A DNA stretch of 64,000 nt, taken from contig NZ_JNZP01000018.1 in the NCBI RefSeq assembly GCF_000725545.1, positions 248,001 through 312,000 on the forward strand, in the 5' to 3' direction. The position numbers and the translations under genes were made by a program. This stretch comes from Streptomyces exfoliatus. Its GTDB lineage: Bacteria > Actinomycetota > Actinomycetes > Streptomycetales > Streptomycetaceae. The first letter of the stretch is position 1. The number at the start of each line of letters is the position of its first letter. This document shows, one piece after another, positions 50,880-59,815 of the stretch. The notes under the pieces are model-generated. The model saw only the letters and a program-made list of their open reading frames with translations. It was not told the origin of the DNA and did no database searches.

Positions 50880-51413
50880 TCAGGGGCCGGTGGCCGGATC
50901 CACGGGGAGGGTGTAGCGGCGCTTCGCCTTGGAGGTGGCACCGAGGCGGTCGTAGAAGCGGATCGCGTTCTCGTTCCACGCCGGCGTCTGCCACTGGATC
51001 TCGGAGAGGCCCAGGGCGCGGGCCTCGGCCGCGACCTCGGCCATCAGGAGGGGACCCAGGCCGTGGCCGCGGGAGGTTTCCGTGAGGTAGAGGCAGTCCA
51101 TGTGGAGGTACTCCGTGCCGTCCCAGGTGGAGAGTTCCGGGGCGCAGGTGGCGTAGCCCGCCAGGATGCCGTCGGGAAGGGCCGCGACGAGGCAGCGGAG
51201 GCGGGGCTGCCCGGGGCCGAAGAGGAGGCGGCTCAGACGGTCCGCGAGGCCCGGGGCCGGGGGTGACGCCTTCTCGTACGCCGCGTGCTCGGCGATGAGT
51301 TCGACGATCCGGGTCATGTCCTCGGGGCGCGCGTGACGTACCACCGCCTGGCCGGCGCCCCTCGGCCCGCCCCCTGCCCTGGTCCGGACTGTGCCGACCT
51401 CGCGTTCGTTCAT
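50880..51413 (-). CDS. GNAT family N-acetyltransferase
   Basis: 177 residues from ATG 51413, overlapping the LysR stop (ATGA). The GNAT fold is visible as ARPEDMTRIVELIAEHAAYE at the start, YLHMDCLYLTETSRGHGLGP for acetyl-CoA binding, and WNENAIRFYDRLGATSKAKR at the end. This resembles diamine/spermidine acetyltransferase-like proteins. It is probably co-expressed with the LysR regulator rather than with snapalysin. Confidence 0.9.
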   Translation of the reverse strand: MNEREVGTVRTRAGGGPRGAGQAVVRHARPEDMTRIVELIAEHAAYEKASPPAPGLADRLSRLLFGPGQPRLRCLVAALPDGILAGYATCAPELSTWDGTEYLHMDCLYLTETSRGHGLGPLLMAEVAAEARALGLSEIQWQTPAWNENAIRFYDRLGATSKAKRRYTLPVDPATGP

Positions 51414-52378
51414 GCCGTCATCATGCACGGCCCCACCGACAGCGCCGCCGCCGTCCCCTGGCGGTGGAGCCACTCCCGGTACGGGGCCGCCCGTAGGGCC
51501 ACCTCCCGGTACGCCGTGGCGAGTTCCGCGTACAGGGTGTCCAGGGGCGCCCCGGGCCGCGCGTACAGGAGGAGCCGGACCGCCAGGGGGTCGCCGCGCA
51601 GGGGGCGGACGGCCATGTCCTCGCGCGGGACCGAGGTGGGCTGGCAGGGCGCCACGGCCTCGCCGAGGACGATGAGCGAGGCGGCCGTGTGGTAGTCGCC
51701 GTGCAGCAGGGGCGGGTCGATGCCGGCGGCGGCCAGGACGCGGCGGAGGCCGTCCCATTCGCCGTCCACGGTCGGGTCGACCATCCAGTGGTCATCGGCC
51801 AGGTCGGCGAGGTCGACCACGGGCCTGCCGGCCGCCGGGTGGTCGCGGGCCATCGAGACGAACTGCGGTTCCCTGGCGACCAGGACCCGCCGCTCCAGGC
51901 CTTCGGGGACCCGTAAGGGGCAGCCCTCCACCTCGTGCACGAAGGCCACGTCGAGCCGGCCCGCTGCGACGGTGCGCAGCAGTGCGTTCGCGGAGACGTC
52001 CATCCGGAGGGCGATGTCGGTGCCGGGCAGGCGCTCGCGGAGCCGGCGGAGCCAGCCGGGGAGGGCCCGGCTCGCGGTGGAGCCGACGCGGAGCCCCGGC
52101 CCTTCGGTGCGGGCGGCCGCGGCGCGGGTCTCGGTGACGAGTGCGGCCATGTCGGCGACGAGCGGGCGGGCCCGGCTGAGCAGCGAGCGGCCGAGCGGGG
52201 TGGGGCGGCAGCCGGTGCGGCCGCGGGAGAAGAGCTCCGCGCCCAGGGAGTTCTCTATGCGCCGCAGCTGGGTGGTCAGCGAGGGCTGGCTCATGCCCAG
52301 TTGGCGCGCCGCCTTGTGCAGGCTGCCCGTGTCCGCGATGGCGCAGAGCACGCGCAGGTGTCTGACCTCCAGCTCCAT
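51410..52378 (-). CDS. LysR-type regulator divergent from snapalysin
   Basis: 322 residues from ATG 52378 (MELEVRHLRVLCAIADTGSL). The helix-turn-helix is HKAARQLGMSQPSLTTQLRR, and the C-terminal effector-binding domain has LDVAFVHEVEGCPLRVPEGL. In Streptomyces a LysR activator is encoded divergently from the small neutral protease gene, and this arrangement matches. A TACCCT hexamer ending 6 nt before the ATG and no Shine-Dalgarno indicate a leaderless transcript. It is coupled to the GNAT gene. Confidence 0.93.
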   Translation of the reverse strand: MELEVRHLRVLCAIADTGSLHKAARQLGMSQPSLTTQLRRIENSLGAELFSRGRTGCRPTPLGRSLLSRARPLVADMAALVTETRAAAARTEGPGLRVGSTASRALPGWLRRLRERLPGTDIALRMDVSANALLRTVAAGRLDVAFVHEVEGCPLRVPEGLERRVLVAREPQFVSMARDHPAAGRPVVDLADLADDHWMVDPTVDGEWDGLRRVLAAAGIDPPLLHGDYHTAASLIVLGEAVAPCQPTSVPREDMAVRPLRGDPLAVRLLLYARPGAPLDTLYAELATAYREVALRAAPYREWLHRQGTAAALSVGPCMMTA

Positions 52379-52463
52379 GCCCCGAGGGTAGGGCGGCTCC
52401 CCGGGTCGCACCAGATGCCGTGAGCACGTCAATCGCCTTTGATCGCAAGGCAGTTGGGCCAGG

Positions 52464-52475
52464 TCACCGCGGTGA
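52464..52475. promoter_or_regulatory. 12-bp palindrome in the LysR/snapalysin promoter region
   Basis: TCACCGCGGTGA is a perfect palindrome 90 bp upstream of the snapalysin start. A second imperfect element, CCTTTGATCGCAAGG, lies at about 52436-52450. Either could be the LysR binding site. Confidence 0.4.
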
Positions 52476-52564
52476 TGTCGTGGGGTTATCGGCGGTTGAC
52501 ATCATCCCCGCGCGCCCCGCCTCCCCCGAGACTCTCTCCAGTCCCCTAGAGGAGGAGCCCCCCC

Positions 52565-53209
52565 ATGCGTCACCCCAAGGTCCTCACCTCCGTCCTGACC
52601 GCCACCCTCGGTCTCGGTCTCGCCGTCTCGCTCGGTACGGCGCCTGCGGCGGCCGTGAGCACCGACCGCCAGGTCGACGCCGCTGTGGCGTACGCCGGTT
52701 CGGCCGAGGAGGCCAAGGCCAATCAGGCCTTCTTCGAGGCCGTCGTGAAGTCGGTCGCGAAGAAGCGGGCCGCCAACCCCGGCGCGCTGGCCGTCACCGT
52801 CGTCTACAGCACCGCCAACGCGCCGACCTTCCGCACCCAGATCGCCCGCTCCACCCAGATATGGAACAGCTCGGTGGTGAACGTCCGGCTCGTCGAGGGC
52901 AGCAACCCCGACTTCCGGTACTACGAGGGCAACGACTCCCGTGGCTCGTACGCGAGCACCGACGGTCACGGCAGCGGTTACATCTTCCTCGACTACCGGC
53001 AGAACCAGCAGTACAACTCCACCCGGGTGACCGCCCACGAGACCGGGCACGTCCTGGGGCTCCCGGACCACTACAGCGGTCCGTGCAGCGAGCTGATGTC
53101 GGGCGGCGGACCCGGTACGTCCTGCCAGAACGCCCAGCCGAACAGCCAGGAGCGTTCCCGCGTCGACCAGCTGTGGCGCTACGGTCTCGCGTCCGCCTTC
53201 AAGAGCTGA
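52565..53209 (+). CDS. snpA: snapalysin-family secreted zinc metalloprotease
   Basis: 214 residues from ATG 52565, with AGAGGAGGAG upstream. A signal peptide ([20 protein letters not shown]) is followed by a short pro-region of about 40 residues. The mature protease has [20 protein letters not shown] and the zinc site [11 protein letters not shown] (His158, Glu159, His162, Asp168 as third ligand), then [14 protein letters not shown] with the Met-turn region and a disulfide. These fit snapalysin (M7), a small extracellular neutral protease. The divergent LysR regulator probably activates it. Confidence 0.95.
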   Translation: MRHPKVLTSVLTATLGLGLAVSLGTAPAAAVSTDRQVDAAVAYAGSAEEAKANQAFFEAVVKSVAKKRAANPGALAVTVVYSTANAPTFRTQIARSTQIWNSSVVNVRLVEGSNPDFRYYEGNDSRGSYASTDGHGSGYIFLDYRQNQQYNSTRVTAHETGHVLGLPDHYSGPCSELMSGGGPGTSCQNAQPNSQERSRVDQLWRYGLASAFKS

Positions 53210-53248
53210 CGAGCGGCCGGAGCCGAGCGGCCCGCCCGGGAAACACGG

Positions 53249-53276
53249 CGGCGGCGCCCCCTTGGGGGCGCCGCCG
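53249..53276 (+). terminator. snapalysin terminator
   Basis: A perfect 13-bp GC stem (CGGCGGCGCCCCC at 53249-53261 with its complement at 53264-53276) has a 2-nt TT loop, starting 40 bp after the stop. A shorter partial copy of CCGCCGTCCTCGTTC appears again at about 53306. Confidence 0.8.
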
Positions 53277-53317
53277 TCCTCGTTCCCGGAAGCCGACAGC
53301 GGCCGCCGTCCTCGTTC

Positions 53318-53737
53318 TCAGGCCGTCTGGAGCAGGCGGCGGGCGAAGTCCGCCCCCGGCGGGAGCTGCCGCCGGACCCGCTCCAGAGCCCCGTCGAAGT
53401 CACCTCCGGCGACGCACGATTCGAAGGCCGCGCCCCCGTAGTGCAGCGTCAGGCTGAGGTCCGCGCGCTCGCCGAGCGTCAGCAGGCAGCCCAGGGTGGC
53501 CGGCTGGGTGGCGCCGTCCACGACGACCGGGAGCGGCAGGTCCCACTCCAGGACGCAGCCGGTGAGGGCCTGCCCGCCCTCGTCGGCCGCGCTGAGCGCG
53601 GCGAAGCTCTCGCCCGTGTACTCGATCCCCCTGATCCGGGTGGCGACGTGCCGCCCGTCGGCCGTGATGACGATCGCTTCCGCGCCGCTGCGGTCCCGGT
53701 ACCAGCCGGTCCAGACTTCTGTCGACTCCGATGACAT
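53318..53737 (-). CDS. DUF6304-like small protein
   Basis: 139 residues from ATG 53737 (MSSESTEVWTGWYRDRSGAE). Alternating strands include TRIRGIEYTGESFAALSAAD and TLGCLLTLGERADLSLTLHY, and the chain ends FDGALERVRRQLPPGADF. It matches a Streptomyces family annotated as DUF6304, from memory; the function is unknown. TACAGT ends 6 nt before the ATG and no Shine-Dalgarno is present, suggesting a leaderless mRNA. Confidence 0.65.
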   Translation of the reverse strand: MSSESTEVWTGWYRDRSGAEAIVITADGRHVATRIRGIEYTGESFAALSAADEGGQALTGCVLEWDLPLPVVVDGATQPATLGCLLTLGERADLSLTLHYGGAAFESCVAGGDFDGALERVRRQLPPGADFARRLLQTA

Positions 53738-53779
53738 GCGCGGACTGTAGCGGTATGACCGGCTCCGGCGCGCGTCCGG

Positions 53780-54019
53780 TCACCCAGAGGCCGGACTTCT
53801 CCCGATCTCGTCGTTCTTGCCGGTCACGTGCGTGCTCGGGGCTTCCGCGCTCTCGTAGAGCGGGCACGCGCGGTTGCGGCAGGGCTGCACTTCCCACTCC
53901 GGCACCCAGGCCCCGAGGACCTTGTGCCGGGTGGCCAGCGTGGCAAGCGGACGCCCGCAGGCCGGGCACTTGTGCTCGCCCAGGGGGTCCCGCGTCGTGT
54001 GATGCGCCTCGTCACCCAT
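53780..54019 (-). CDS. small zinc-ribbon protein
   Basis: 79 residues from ATG 54019 (MGDEAHHTTRDPLGEHKCPA). Two Cys pairs, HKCPACGRPLATLA and VQPCRNRACPLYES, make a zinc ribbon. A C-terminal polar tail follows. No family is recognised. A TACCCT hexamer ends 6 nt before the ATG with no Shine-Dalgarno, supporting this start rather than longer readings. Confidence 0.65.
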   Translation of the reverse strand: MGDEAHHTTRDPLGEHKCPACGRPLATLATRHKVLGAWVPEWEVQPCRNRACPLYESAEAPSTHVTGKNDEIGRSPASG

Positions 54020-54098
54020 ACGTCCAGGGTAGGACGCCCCGCACGGGAGCGCTTCCCGCCACGGGCGCCGCCCCGCCCCCCGTCCCACCGGCGTACGA

Positions 54099-54680
54099 CT
54101 ACCGCTTCCGGGTGTACGTACGGACGAGCACGCCGTTGTCGAAGGTGCGCACCGCGCCGAGCTCGAAGTCGCGGGGCTCGAAGCCGGCGCCGAACATCGG
54201 CATGCCGGAGCCATAGACCTGCGGATACGTCTTGATGATCAGCTCGTCGATCTCCTCGATGAGCTCACCCGCGATGGTGGAGCCGCCGCAGAGCCAGACG
54301 CCCAGAGGGCTGTCCTCGGCCTTGAGCTCGCGGATGCGGCCGACGAGGTCGTCGGCGATCAGCTCGACGTTCGGGTGGGGCGACTCGGTGAGCGAGCGCG
54401 TGGCGACGAACTCGCGCAGGTGGTTGTACGGGCTGGTGATGCCGATGTCCAGAGCCAGCCGGTACGAGGCCACTCCCTGGACGACCGTGTCGAAGTGCCT
54501 GTTCTCGCCGTCGACCCCGAGGATCTCCCGGGCGTGCGTCGGGAAGGTCTCGGGGTACTCGGCGGCCATGGTCGCCGCGTACGAGCCCTCCGTGTACTTG
54601 AACATGGAGCTGGCATCGCCGTCGGGGTCACCGATGAATCCGTCGATGGTGCAGGCGATGTAGTACGTGAGCTTGCGCAA
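54099..54680 (-). CDS. dihydrofolate reductase-like (RibD C-terminal) family protein, TTG start
   Basis: 193 residues. TTG 54680 is chosen because GGAAGAGGA lies upstream and the protein then begins (M)RKLTYYIACTIDGFIGDPDG, as homologues do. Further motifs are DTVVQGVASYRLALDIG, WLCGGSTIAGELIEEIDELI and YPQVYGSGMPMFGAGFEP. These proteins share the DHFR/RibD reductase fold and probably reduce a small molecule with NADPH; true folate reduction is unlikely. It is divergent from the TetR gene, which probably regulates it. Confidence 0.85.
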   Translation of the reverse strand: MRKLTYYIACTIDGFIGDPDGDASSMFKYTEGSYAATMAAEYPETFPTHAREILGVDGENRHFDTVVQGVASYRLALDIGITSPYNHLREFVATRSLTESPHPNVELIADDLVGRIRELKAEDSPLGVWLCGGSTIAGELIEEIDELIIKTYPQVYGSGMPMFGAGFEPRDFELGAVRTFDNGVLVRTYTRKR

Positions 54681-54739
54681 GCCGGTCCTCTTCCACTGGG
54701 TACGTGGCCGCTGCCGCAACCACGACGGCTATAGTGCTT

Positions 54740-54750
54740 CACTTGTAGTG
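54740..54750. promoter_or_regulatory. probable TetR operator
   Basis: CACT-TGT-AGTG is an interrupted palindrome beside TATAGT (54730-54735), within the 102-bp region between the divergent reductase and TetR genes. The position suits autoregulation and repression of the reductase. Confidence 0.5.
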
Positions 54751-54782
54751 GTTACGCAAGCCCTCTTCCGAAAGGGATCGAC

Positions 54783-55358
54783 ATGGCGAGAAATCCGGAG
54801 CGGCGTACGGCACTGCTCGACGCCGCGATCGAGGTCCTGGCGGACGAAGGCGCCCGTGGGCTGACCTTCCGGGCGGTCGACGCCCGGGCGGGGGTCCCCA
54901 CGGGCACCTCGTCCAACTACTTCCGCGACCGGGACCAGGTGCTCTCGCAGGTCGCCGACCGGATCTTCGTACGCCTCACCCCGGAGCCCGGCGTCATCGA
55001 CACCGCCCTGCTGCCACCGCCGAGCCGCTCCCTGGTCGTCGAGCTGATGAAGCAGCTCGCCCAGCGGCTCGCGGCCGAACGCACCTGCTACCTCGGCCTC
55101 TTCGAGCTGCGGCTGGAGGCCGCACGCCGCCCGGAGCTGCGGACCCAGCTCACCAAGGTGCTCCGCGCCGACCTGGACGAGAACGTCCGGTTGCACCTCG
55201 ACTCCGGGATGCCTGGGGACGCGGACACGGTCCGGCTGCTCTACTTCGCCCTCACCGGGCTGCTGTTCGACCACTTCACCGTCCCCGGTCTGCACGGCGA
55301 CCGGGATCTGGACGAGCTGATCGAGACGGTGGTCAACCGCATCGTGCCCGAGCGGTGA
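54783..55358 (+). CDS. TetR family regulator
   Basis: 191 residues from ATG 54783. The N-terminal DNA-binding domain is RTALLDAAIEVLADEGARGL and FRAVDARAGVPTGTSSNYFR with DRDQVLSQVADR, the usual TetR helix-turn-helix. The C-terminal ligand-binding domain ends VVNRIVPER. It is divergent from the reductase-like gene and probably represses it through the CACTTGTAGTG site. It ends in a hairpin shared with the convergent polyprenyl synthase gene. Confidence 0.94.
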   Translation: MARNPERRTALLDAAIEVLADEGARGLTFRAVDARAGVPTGTSSNYFRDRDQVLSQVADRIFVRLTPEPGVIDTALLPPPSRSLVVELMKQLAQRLAAERTCYLGLFELRLEAARRPELRTQLTKVLRADLDENVRLHLDSGMPGDADTVRLLYFALTGLLFDHFTVPGLHGDRDLDELIETVVNRIVPER

Positions 55359-55404
55359 GACCCGGGGCCGTCGGCACGGACGCCGGGTGACGGCCTCGGT
55401 CTCA
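55356..55404. terminator. bidirectional terminator, TetR/polyprenyl synthase
   Basis: A near-perfect 16-17-bp inverted repeat (TGAGACC...GCCGTC at 55356-55372 and its complement at 55388-55404) includes the stop codons of both convergent genes. Confidence 0.75.
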
Positions 55405-56457
55405 GCGCGAGCGCCGCGTGACGAACTCCGCGAGGGCGAGCAGGTCGCCCGCCGCCGCCAGGTCGGGAACCGCCTGTGCCAGGTGCTCGACGGCGCGCCC
55501 CATGCGCTCGGCCGCCTGGGCCTGGGCCCAGTCGCGCCCGCCGGCCCGCTCGACCGCGTCCGCCGCCGCCCGTACCGCCGCCGCGTCGAGCGCCGGAAGC
55601 GCGTACAACTCGGCCAGCTCCTCGCCCGCGGGGGTGCCCGAGGCGAGCGCCGCCACGACCGGGAGCGACTTCTTGTGGGCGACGAGATCAGCTCCGGCCG
55701 GCTTGCCCGTACGGTCGGGGTCACCCCAGATCCCGATGAGGTCGTCGATCAGCTGGAAGGCGAGGCCGGCCTCCCGGCCGAACGCGTCCAGCGCCGCGAC
55801 CTCCTCCTCCCCCGCGCCCGCGTAGAGCGCGCCGAGGGCGCAGGAACACCCCAGCAGGGCGCCGGTCTTGGCGGTGGCCATGGCCACGCACTCGTCGAGG
55901 GAGACGTCCCGGGGGCCGCGCCCCTCGAAGGCGCAGTCCGCCTGCTGCCCGGCGCACAGCTCGATGATGCAGGCCGCCAGGCGCGCGGAGGCCGCCGCCG
56001 AGACGGGATGCGGGTCCTCGGCGAGCATCCGCAGGGCGAGCGCGCACATCGCGTCCCCGGCGATCAGCGCGTCCGGGATTCCGAAGACGGTCCAGGCGGT
56101 GGGCCGGTGCCTGCGGGTCACGTCCTCGTCGACGATGTCGTCGTGGAGCAGGGTGAAGTTGTGCGCCAGCTCCACCGCCGCCGCGGCCTTCACGGCCCCC
56201 GCCTCCTCGGCGCCCAGAGCACGGGCCGCCGCGAGGACGAGGGCGGGCCGGATCGCCTTGCCCGCCTGCTCGGCGGCCGGGCTGCCGTCGGCGTGCTCCC
56301 AGCCGAAGTGGTACATCGCGACCCGCCGCATGGAACCGGGCAGGGTCTCGACGGTCGAGCGCAGTTGTGGGTCGACAGCGGTGCGCGTCCGCTCCAGGAG
56401 CATCACGGCCCCCTGGCCGTCGGCGACGGCATCCGCGCTGGCTATGGTCACGGTCAC
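55402..56457 (-). CDS. polyprenyl diphosphate synthase, probable encapsulin cargo
   Basis: 351 residues from GTG 56457, with GAAGGA upstream. The first aspartate-rich motif is ELAHNFTLLHDDIVDED, and KAIRPALVLAAARAL supplies the diphosphate-binding Arg. The second motif is FQLIDDLIGIWGDPDRTGK, where the last Asp of DDxxD is Gly. It should condense isopentenyl and allylic diphosphates, probably to a short product such as geranyl diphosphate. Such synthases are known cargo of family 2B encapsulins, and the shell gene lies 103 bp upstream. The N-terminus is short for a cargo tail. Confidence 0.9.
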   Translation of the reverse strand: MTVTIASADAVADGQGAVMLLERTRTAVDPQLRSTVETLPGSMRRVAMYHFGWEHADGSPAAEQAGKAIRPALVLAAARALGAEEAGAVKAAAAVELAHNFTLLHDDIVDEDVTRRHRPTAWTVFGIPDALIAGDAMCALALRMLAEDPHPVSAAASARLAACIIELCAGQQADCAFEGRGPRDVSLDECVAMATAKTGALLGCSCALGALYAGAGEEEVAALDAFGREAGLAFQLIDDLIGIWGDPDRTGKPAGADLVAHKKSLPVVAALASGTPAGEELAELYALPALDAAAVRAAADAVERAGGRDWAQAQAAERMGRAVEHLAQAVPDLAAAGDLLALAEFVTRRSR

Positions 56458-56560
56458 TTCCTTCGTATCCTCCGTGGCAGTCGTGTCCGGGCTGCGGCGG
56501 CGAGCCGGGAACGCCCGGGGGCGGGAGGGTTCGGTTCCCGCACCCGGGCGCGCCGTCGGC

Positions 56561-57976
56561 TCAGCGCCAGCGGCTGACCTCGACGTTCTCCAGGACGCCG
56601 AGCGCGTCCGGGACGAGGATCGCCGCCGAGTAGTAGGCCGTGACGAGGTACGAGATGATCGCCTGCTCGTCGATGCCCATGAAGCGGACGGAGAGGCTGG
56701 GCTCGATCTCGTCGGGGATCCCGGTCTGGTGCAGACCGATGACGCCCTGGTCGGCCTCGCCGGTACGCATGCAGATGATGGACGTGGTGCGGGCGTCCGA
56801 GACCGGGATCTTGTTGCACGGGTAGATCGGGACGCCGCGCCAGGTCGGGATGCGGTTGCCGTTGACGTCGATCGTCTCGGGCACGAGGCCGCGCTTGTTG
56901 AGCTCGCGGCCGAAGGCGGCGATGGCCCGCGGGTGGGCGAGGAACAGCTTGGAGCCCCGGCGGCGTGAGAGCAGCTCGTCCATGTCGTCGGGGCTGGGAG
57001 CGCCGTCGTGGGGCTGGAGCCGCTGCCCGTAGTCGCAGTTGGAGAGGAGGCCGAACTCCTTGTTGTTGACGAGCTCGTACTCCTGGCGCTCGCGGAGCGC
57101 CTCGACCGTGAGCCGCAACTGCTGCTCGGTCTGGTTCATCGGCTGGTTGTAGAGGTCGGCGACCCGGCTGTGCACCTTCAGCACGGTCTGGGCGACGCTC
57201 AGCTCGTACTCTCGGGGCGAGGCGTCGTAGTCGACGTACGTGTGCGGGACGACGGCCTCGCCGACGTGACCGGCGGAGAGGTCGATCTCGGCCTCGCCGT
57301 ACTTGTTGGTCCGCTGGTGGGGCAGCGCCGCCACGCTCGCGAGGTGGGCGGCGAGCGAACCGGCCCGCTCCGCGAGGTTGCGCACGTCGTCCCGGGTGAG
57401 TTCGAGGACCGTACAGGCGGTGGCGGCGCGGGCGCTCCACTCCCAGGTGGCCTCCGGGTCGACGAGGGCGACGTCGCCGAAGTGGGCGCCGTCGGCGAGG
57501 ACGCCGAGGACGGCCTCGTCGCCGTACGGTCCCTCACCGACCTGCTCGATCCTGCCGTGTGCGAGGAGGTGGACCCGGTCGGTCGGCTCGCCAGCGACGG
57601 CGATCACCTCGCCGGCCGCGTACTCCCGCTGGCGGCAGCGGGACGCCAGCTCGGCCAGGGCCTCCTCGTCCTCGTAGCCGCGCAGGACGGAGAGTTCGCC
57701 GAGTTCGGCGGGGATGACCGCGACGCGCTCTCCGGTCTGGACGAAGGTGACCTTGCCGTCACCGACGGAGTAGCTGAGCCTCCGGTTCACCCGGTACGTA
57801 CCGCCCTGCACCTGGACCCACGGCAGCGCCCGCAGCAGCCACCGTGAGGTGATCTCCTGCATCTGCGGTGCCGACTTGGTGGTCGTGGCGAGGTTCCGCG
57901 CGGCGGCGGTGCCGAGACTCTGCTGCGGCGCCTGCTGCTCCGCGCGTACGTCGTCGCCAACCGAACCAACGGACAT
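56561..57976 (-). CDS. EshA-like family 2B encapsulin shell protein with cyclic-nucleotide-binding domain
   Basis: 471 residues from ATG 57976, with GAGGGAG upstream; upstream ATGs lack a site. An N-terminal arm ([20 protein letters not shown]) is followed by a cNMP-binding domain of about 110 residues inserted near residues 100-215 ([40 protein letters not shown]). The HK97-like shell domain follows, with [20 protein letters not shown] and [20 protein letters not shown]. This is EshA, named in S. griseus for a development and ppGpp phenotype, now recognised as a nanocompartment shell. The neighbouring polyprenyl synthase is the likely cargo. Confidence 0.93.
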   Translation of the reverse strand: MSVGSVGDDVRAEQQAPQQSLGTAAARNLATTTKSAPQMQEITSRWLLRALPWVQVQGGTYRVNRRLSYSVGDGKVTFVQTGERVAVIPAELGELSVLRGYEDEEALAELASRCRQREYAAGEVIAVAGEPTDRVHLLAHGRIEQVGEGPYGDEAVLGVLADGAHFGDVALVDPEATWEWSARAATACTVLELTRDDVRNLAERAGSLAAHLASVAALPHQRTNKYGEAEIDLSAGHVGEAVVPHTYVDYDASPREYELSVAQTVLKVHSRVADLYNQPMNQTEQQLRLTVEALRERQEYELVNNKEFGLLSNCDYGQRLQPHDGAPSPDDMDELLSRRRGSKLFLAHPRAIAAFGRELNKRGLVPETIDVNGNRIPTWRGVPIYPCNKIPVSDARTTSIICMRTGEADQGVIGLHQTGIPDEIEPSLSVRFMGIDEQAIISYLVTAYYSAAILVPDALGVLENVEVSRWR

Positions 57977-58230
57977 GGAACTCCCTCTCGTATGACTGAC
58001 TTGCGACACCAAGCCTTTCAGCACGGAGCGTGTCGACGCCATTACACATTCGAGTGGGACTGTTCGACGATCTTCGGGGCATGTCACGTGATTTCCATCC
58101 GAACAGCGGAGCCCCACCCGTCCCGGCGGCCCCTGTCCGGATCGACTCGCACACGGTTCGAGGGGATGGCGGCGGAGTAGCGGACTCCGGTACTCCGGAA
58201 GCTCACCCCGTCCCCCGAAGGGAGTCGGTC

Positions 58231-58821
58231 ATGTCCACACCCATGTCGGCGAGCAGGTTCCTCGACGCGCTGCGCGACGAGGGCCTCACGGTGGTCCAGG
58301 TCGGCGACTGGTCCACCCACAACCGCAACCACAAGGGCCCCTGGGGCCCGGTGCACGGCGTGATGGTCCACCACACCGTGACCCGCGGCACCGCGAACAC
58401 CGTCCGGATCTGCCGGGACGGCTACCAGGGCCTGCCGGGGCCGCTCTGTCACGGCGTCATCGCCAAGGACGGCACGGTCCACCTCGTCGGCTACGGGCGC
58501 GCGAACCACGCCGGGCTCGGCGACGACGAGGTGCTCCGGGCGGTCATCGCCGAGCGGGGCCTGCCGCCGGACGACGAGGCCACCACGGACGGCAACCGGC
58601 ACTTCTACGGCTTCGAGTGCGAGAACCTCGGGGACGGCGTGGACCCGTGGCCCAAGGTCCAGCTGGACGCCATCGCGAAGGCGGCGGCCGCGCTGTGCCG
58701 CGTGCACGGCTGGACCCACCGCTCGGTCATCGGGCACCGGGAGTGGCAGCCCGGGAAGGTCGACCCGCGCGGCTTCACGATGGCCTCGATGCGGGACCGG
58801 GTGGCCGACCTGCTGCGCTGA
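58231..58821 (+). CDS. N-acetylmuramoyl-L-alanine amidase (Amidase_2), no signal peptide
   Basis: 196 residues from ATG 58231, with GAAGGGAG upstream (MSTPMSASRFLDALRDEGLT). The amidase_2 fold has the zinc histidine in VHGVMVHHTVTRG (His47/48), LCHGVIAKDGTVHLVGYG, and VIGHREWQPGKVDPRGFTM (His169, Lys176). It cleaves the MurNAc-L-Ala bond. No signal peptide or membrane helix is present at this start, as in phage endolysins, but no phage genes surround it. It may act in the cytoplasm during recycling or be exported by another route. Confidence 0.9.
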   Translation: MSTPMSASRFLDALRDEGLTVVQVGDWSTHNRNHKGPWGPVHGVMVHHTVTRGTANTVRICRDGYQGLPGPLCHGVIAKDGTVHLVGYGRANHAGLGDDEVLRAVIAERGLPPDDEATTDGNRHFYGFECENLGDGVDPWPKVQLDAIAKAAAALCRVHGWTHRSVIGHREWQPGKVDPRGFTMASMRDRVADLLR

Positions 58822-58879
58822 CCGCCGACGGCGCCGGACCGGCCGCGCCACGCGCGCGCGTGGCCGGGACAATGGCCGG

Positions 58880-59779
58880 GTGAACGCGTTCGACCTCTCC
58901 CACCTGCGGCCCCGGCTCCCCTCGCCCCTGGAACCGGTGGAGGACGAGCGCTTCGCCCGGCGCGGGCTCACGCTGCTGCTCAAGCGCGAGGACCTCATCC
59001 ACCCCGACCTGCCGGGCAACAAGTGGCGCAAGCTCGCCCTCAACCTGGCGGCGGCGGAAGGGCGTCCCGTGCTCACCTTCGGCGGCGCGTACTCCAACCA
59101 CCTGCGGGCCACGGCGGCCGCCGGGCGGCTGCTCGGCTTCCCCACGGTCGGCGTCGTCCGCGGCGACGAGCTGGCCGGGCGCCCGCTCAACCCCTCCCTC
59201 GCGCGGTGCGCGGCGGACGGCATGCGTCTGGAGTTCGTGGACCGGGCCACGTACCGCGCGAAGAACGACCCGGCGGTCCTCGCGGCGCTCCTGGAACGGG
59301 CCCCCGCGGGCGCGTACGTGGTCCCTGAGGGCGGCAGCAACACACTCGCCGTCCGGGGGTGCGTGGAGCTGGGCCGCGAGCTCGCCGGTGCGGCGGACAC
59401 GGTGGCCGTCGCCTGCGGCACGGGTGGCACCCTCGCGGGCCTCGCGGCCGGTCTCTCCCCCGGGCAGCGCGCGCTCGGCGTCCCGGTCCTCAAGGGCGGT
59501 TTCCTGGGCGGGGACGTCCACGCCCTCCAGGAGGCGGCGTTCGGCGGGCCGCGGGGCGACTGGACGCTGGACGAGCGTTTTCACCTCGGGGGGTACGCGC
59601 GCGTGTCCCCCGTTCTGGAGGCGTTCGCACGCGACTTCGAGGAACGGCACGGACTCGCCATCGAGCGACTGTATGTGGCCAAAATGCTCCTCGGCCTCAC
59701 GACCCTGGCGGAGGAGGGCGCGTTCCCGGCGGGCACCCGGCTCGTGGCGGTGGTGACGGGCGCTCCCGCCGGACCGTGA
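58880..59779 (+). CDS. PLP-dependent ACC deaminase/D-cysteine desulfhydrase-like enzyme
   Basis: 299 residues from GTG 58880. The PLP lysine is Lys51 in HPDLPGNKWRKLALNLAAAE, with LTFGGAYSNHLRATAAAGRL and VAVACGTGGTLAGLAAGL as the phosphate-binding glycine loop. This is the ACC deaminase/DcyD family (fold type II). Either 1-aminocyclopropane-1-carboxylate or D-cysteine may be the substrate; the short length favours D-cysteine desulfhydrase. GACAAT ends 6 nt before the GTG with no Shine-Dalgarno, so a leaderless mRNA is likely. Confidence 0.88.
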   Translation: MNAFDLSHLRPRLPSPLEPVEDERFARRGLTLLLKREDLIHPDLPGNKWRKLALNLAAAEGRPVLTFGGAYSNHLRATAAAGRLLGFPTVGVVRGDELAGRPLNPSLARCAADGMRLEFVDRATYRAKNDPAVLAALLERAPAGAYVVPEGGSNTLAVRGCVELGRELAGAADTVAVACGTGGTLAGLAAGLSPGQRALGVPVLKGGFLGGDVHALQEAAFGGPRGDWTLDERFHLGGYARVSPVLEAFARDFEERHGLAIERLYVAKMLLGLTTLAEEGAFPAGTRLVAVVTGAPAGP

Positions 59780-59815
59780 CGTCCCGGGAGACGACCCGGC
59801 GGAGGCCGCGGCCGC

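Noticed and set aside
58231..58821. Prophage lysis module around the amidase
   Set aside because: No holin, integrase, terminase or tail gene nearby; the neighbours are normal chromosomal genes.
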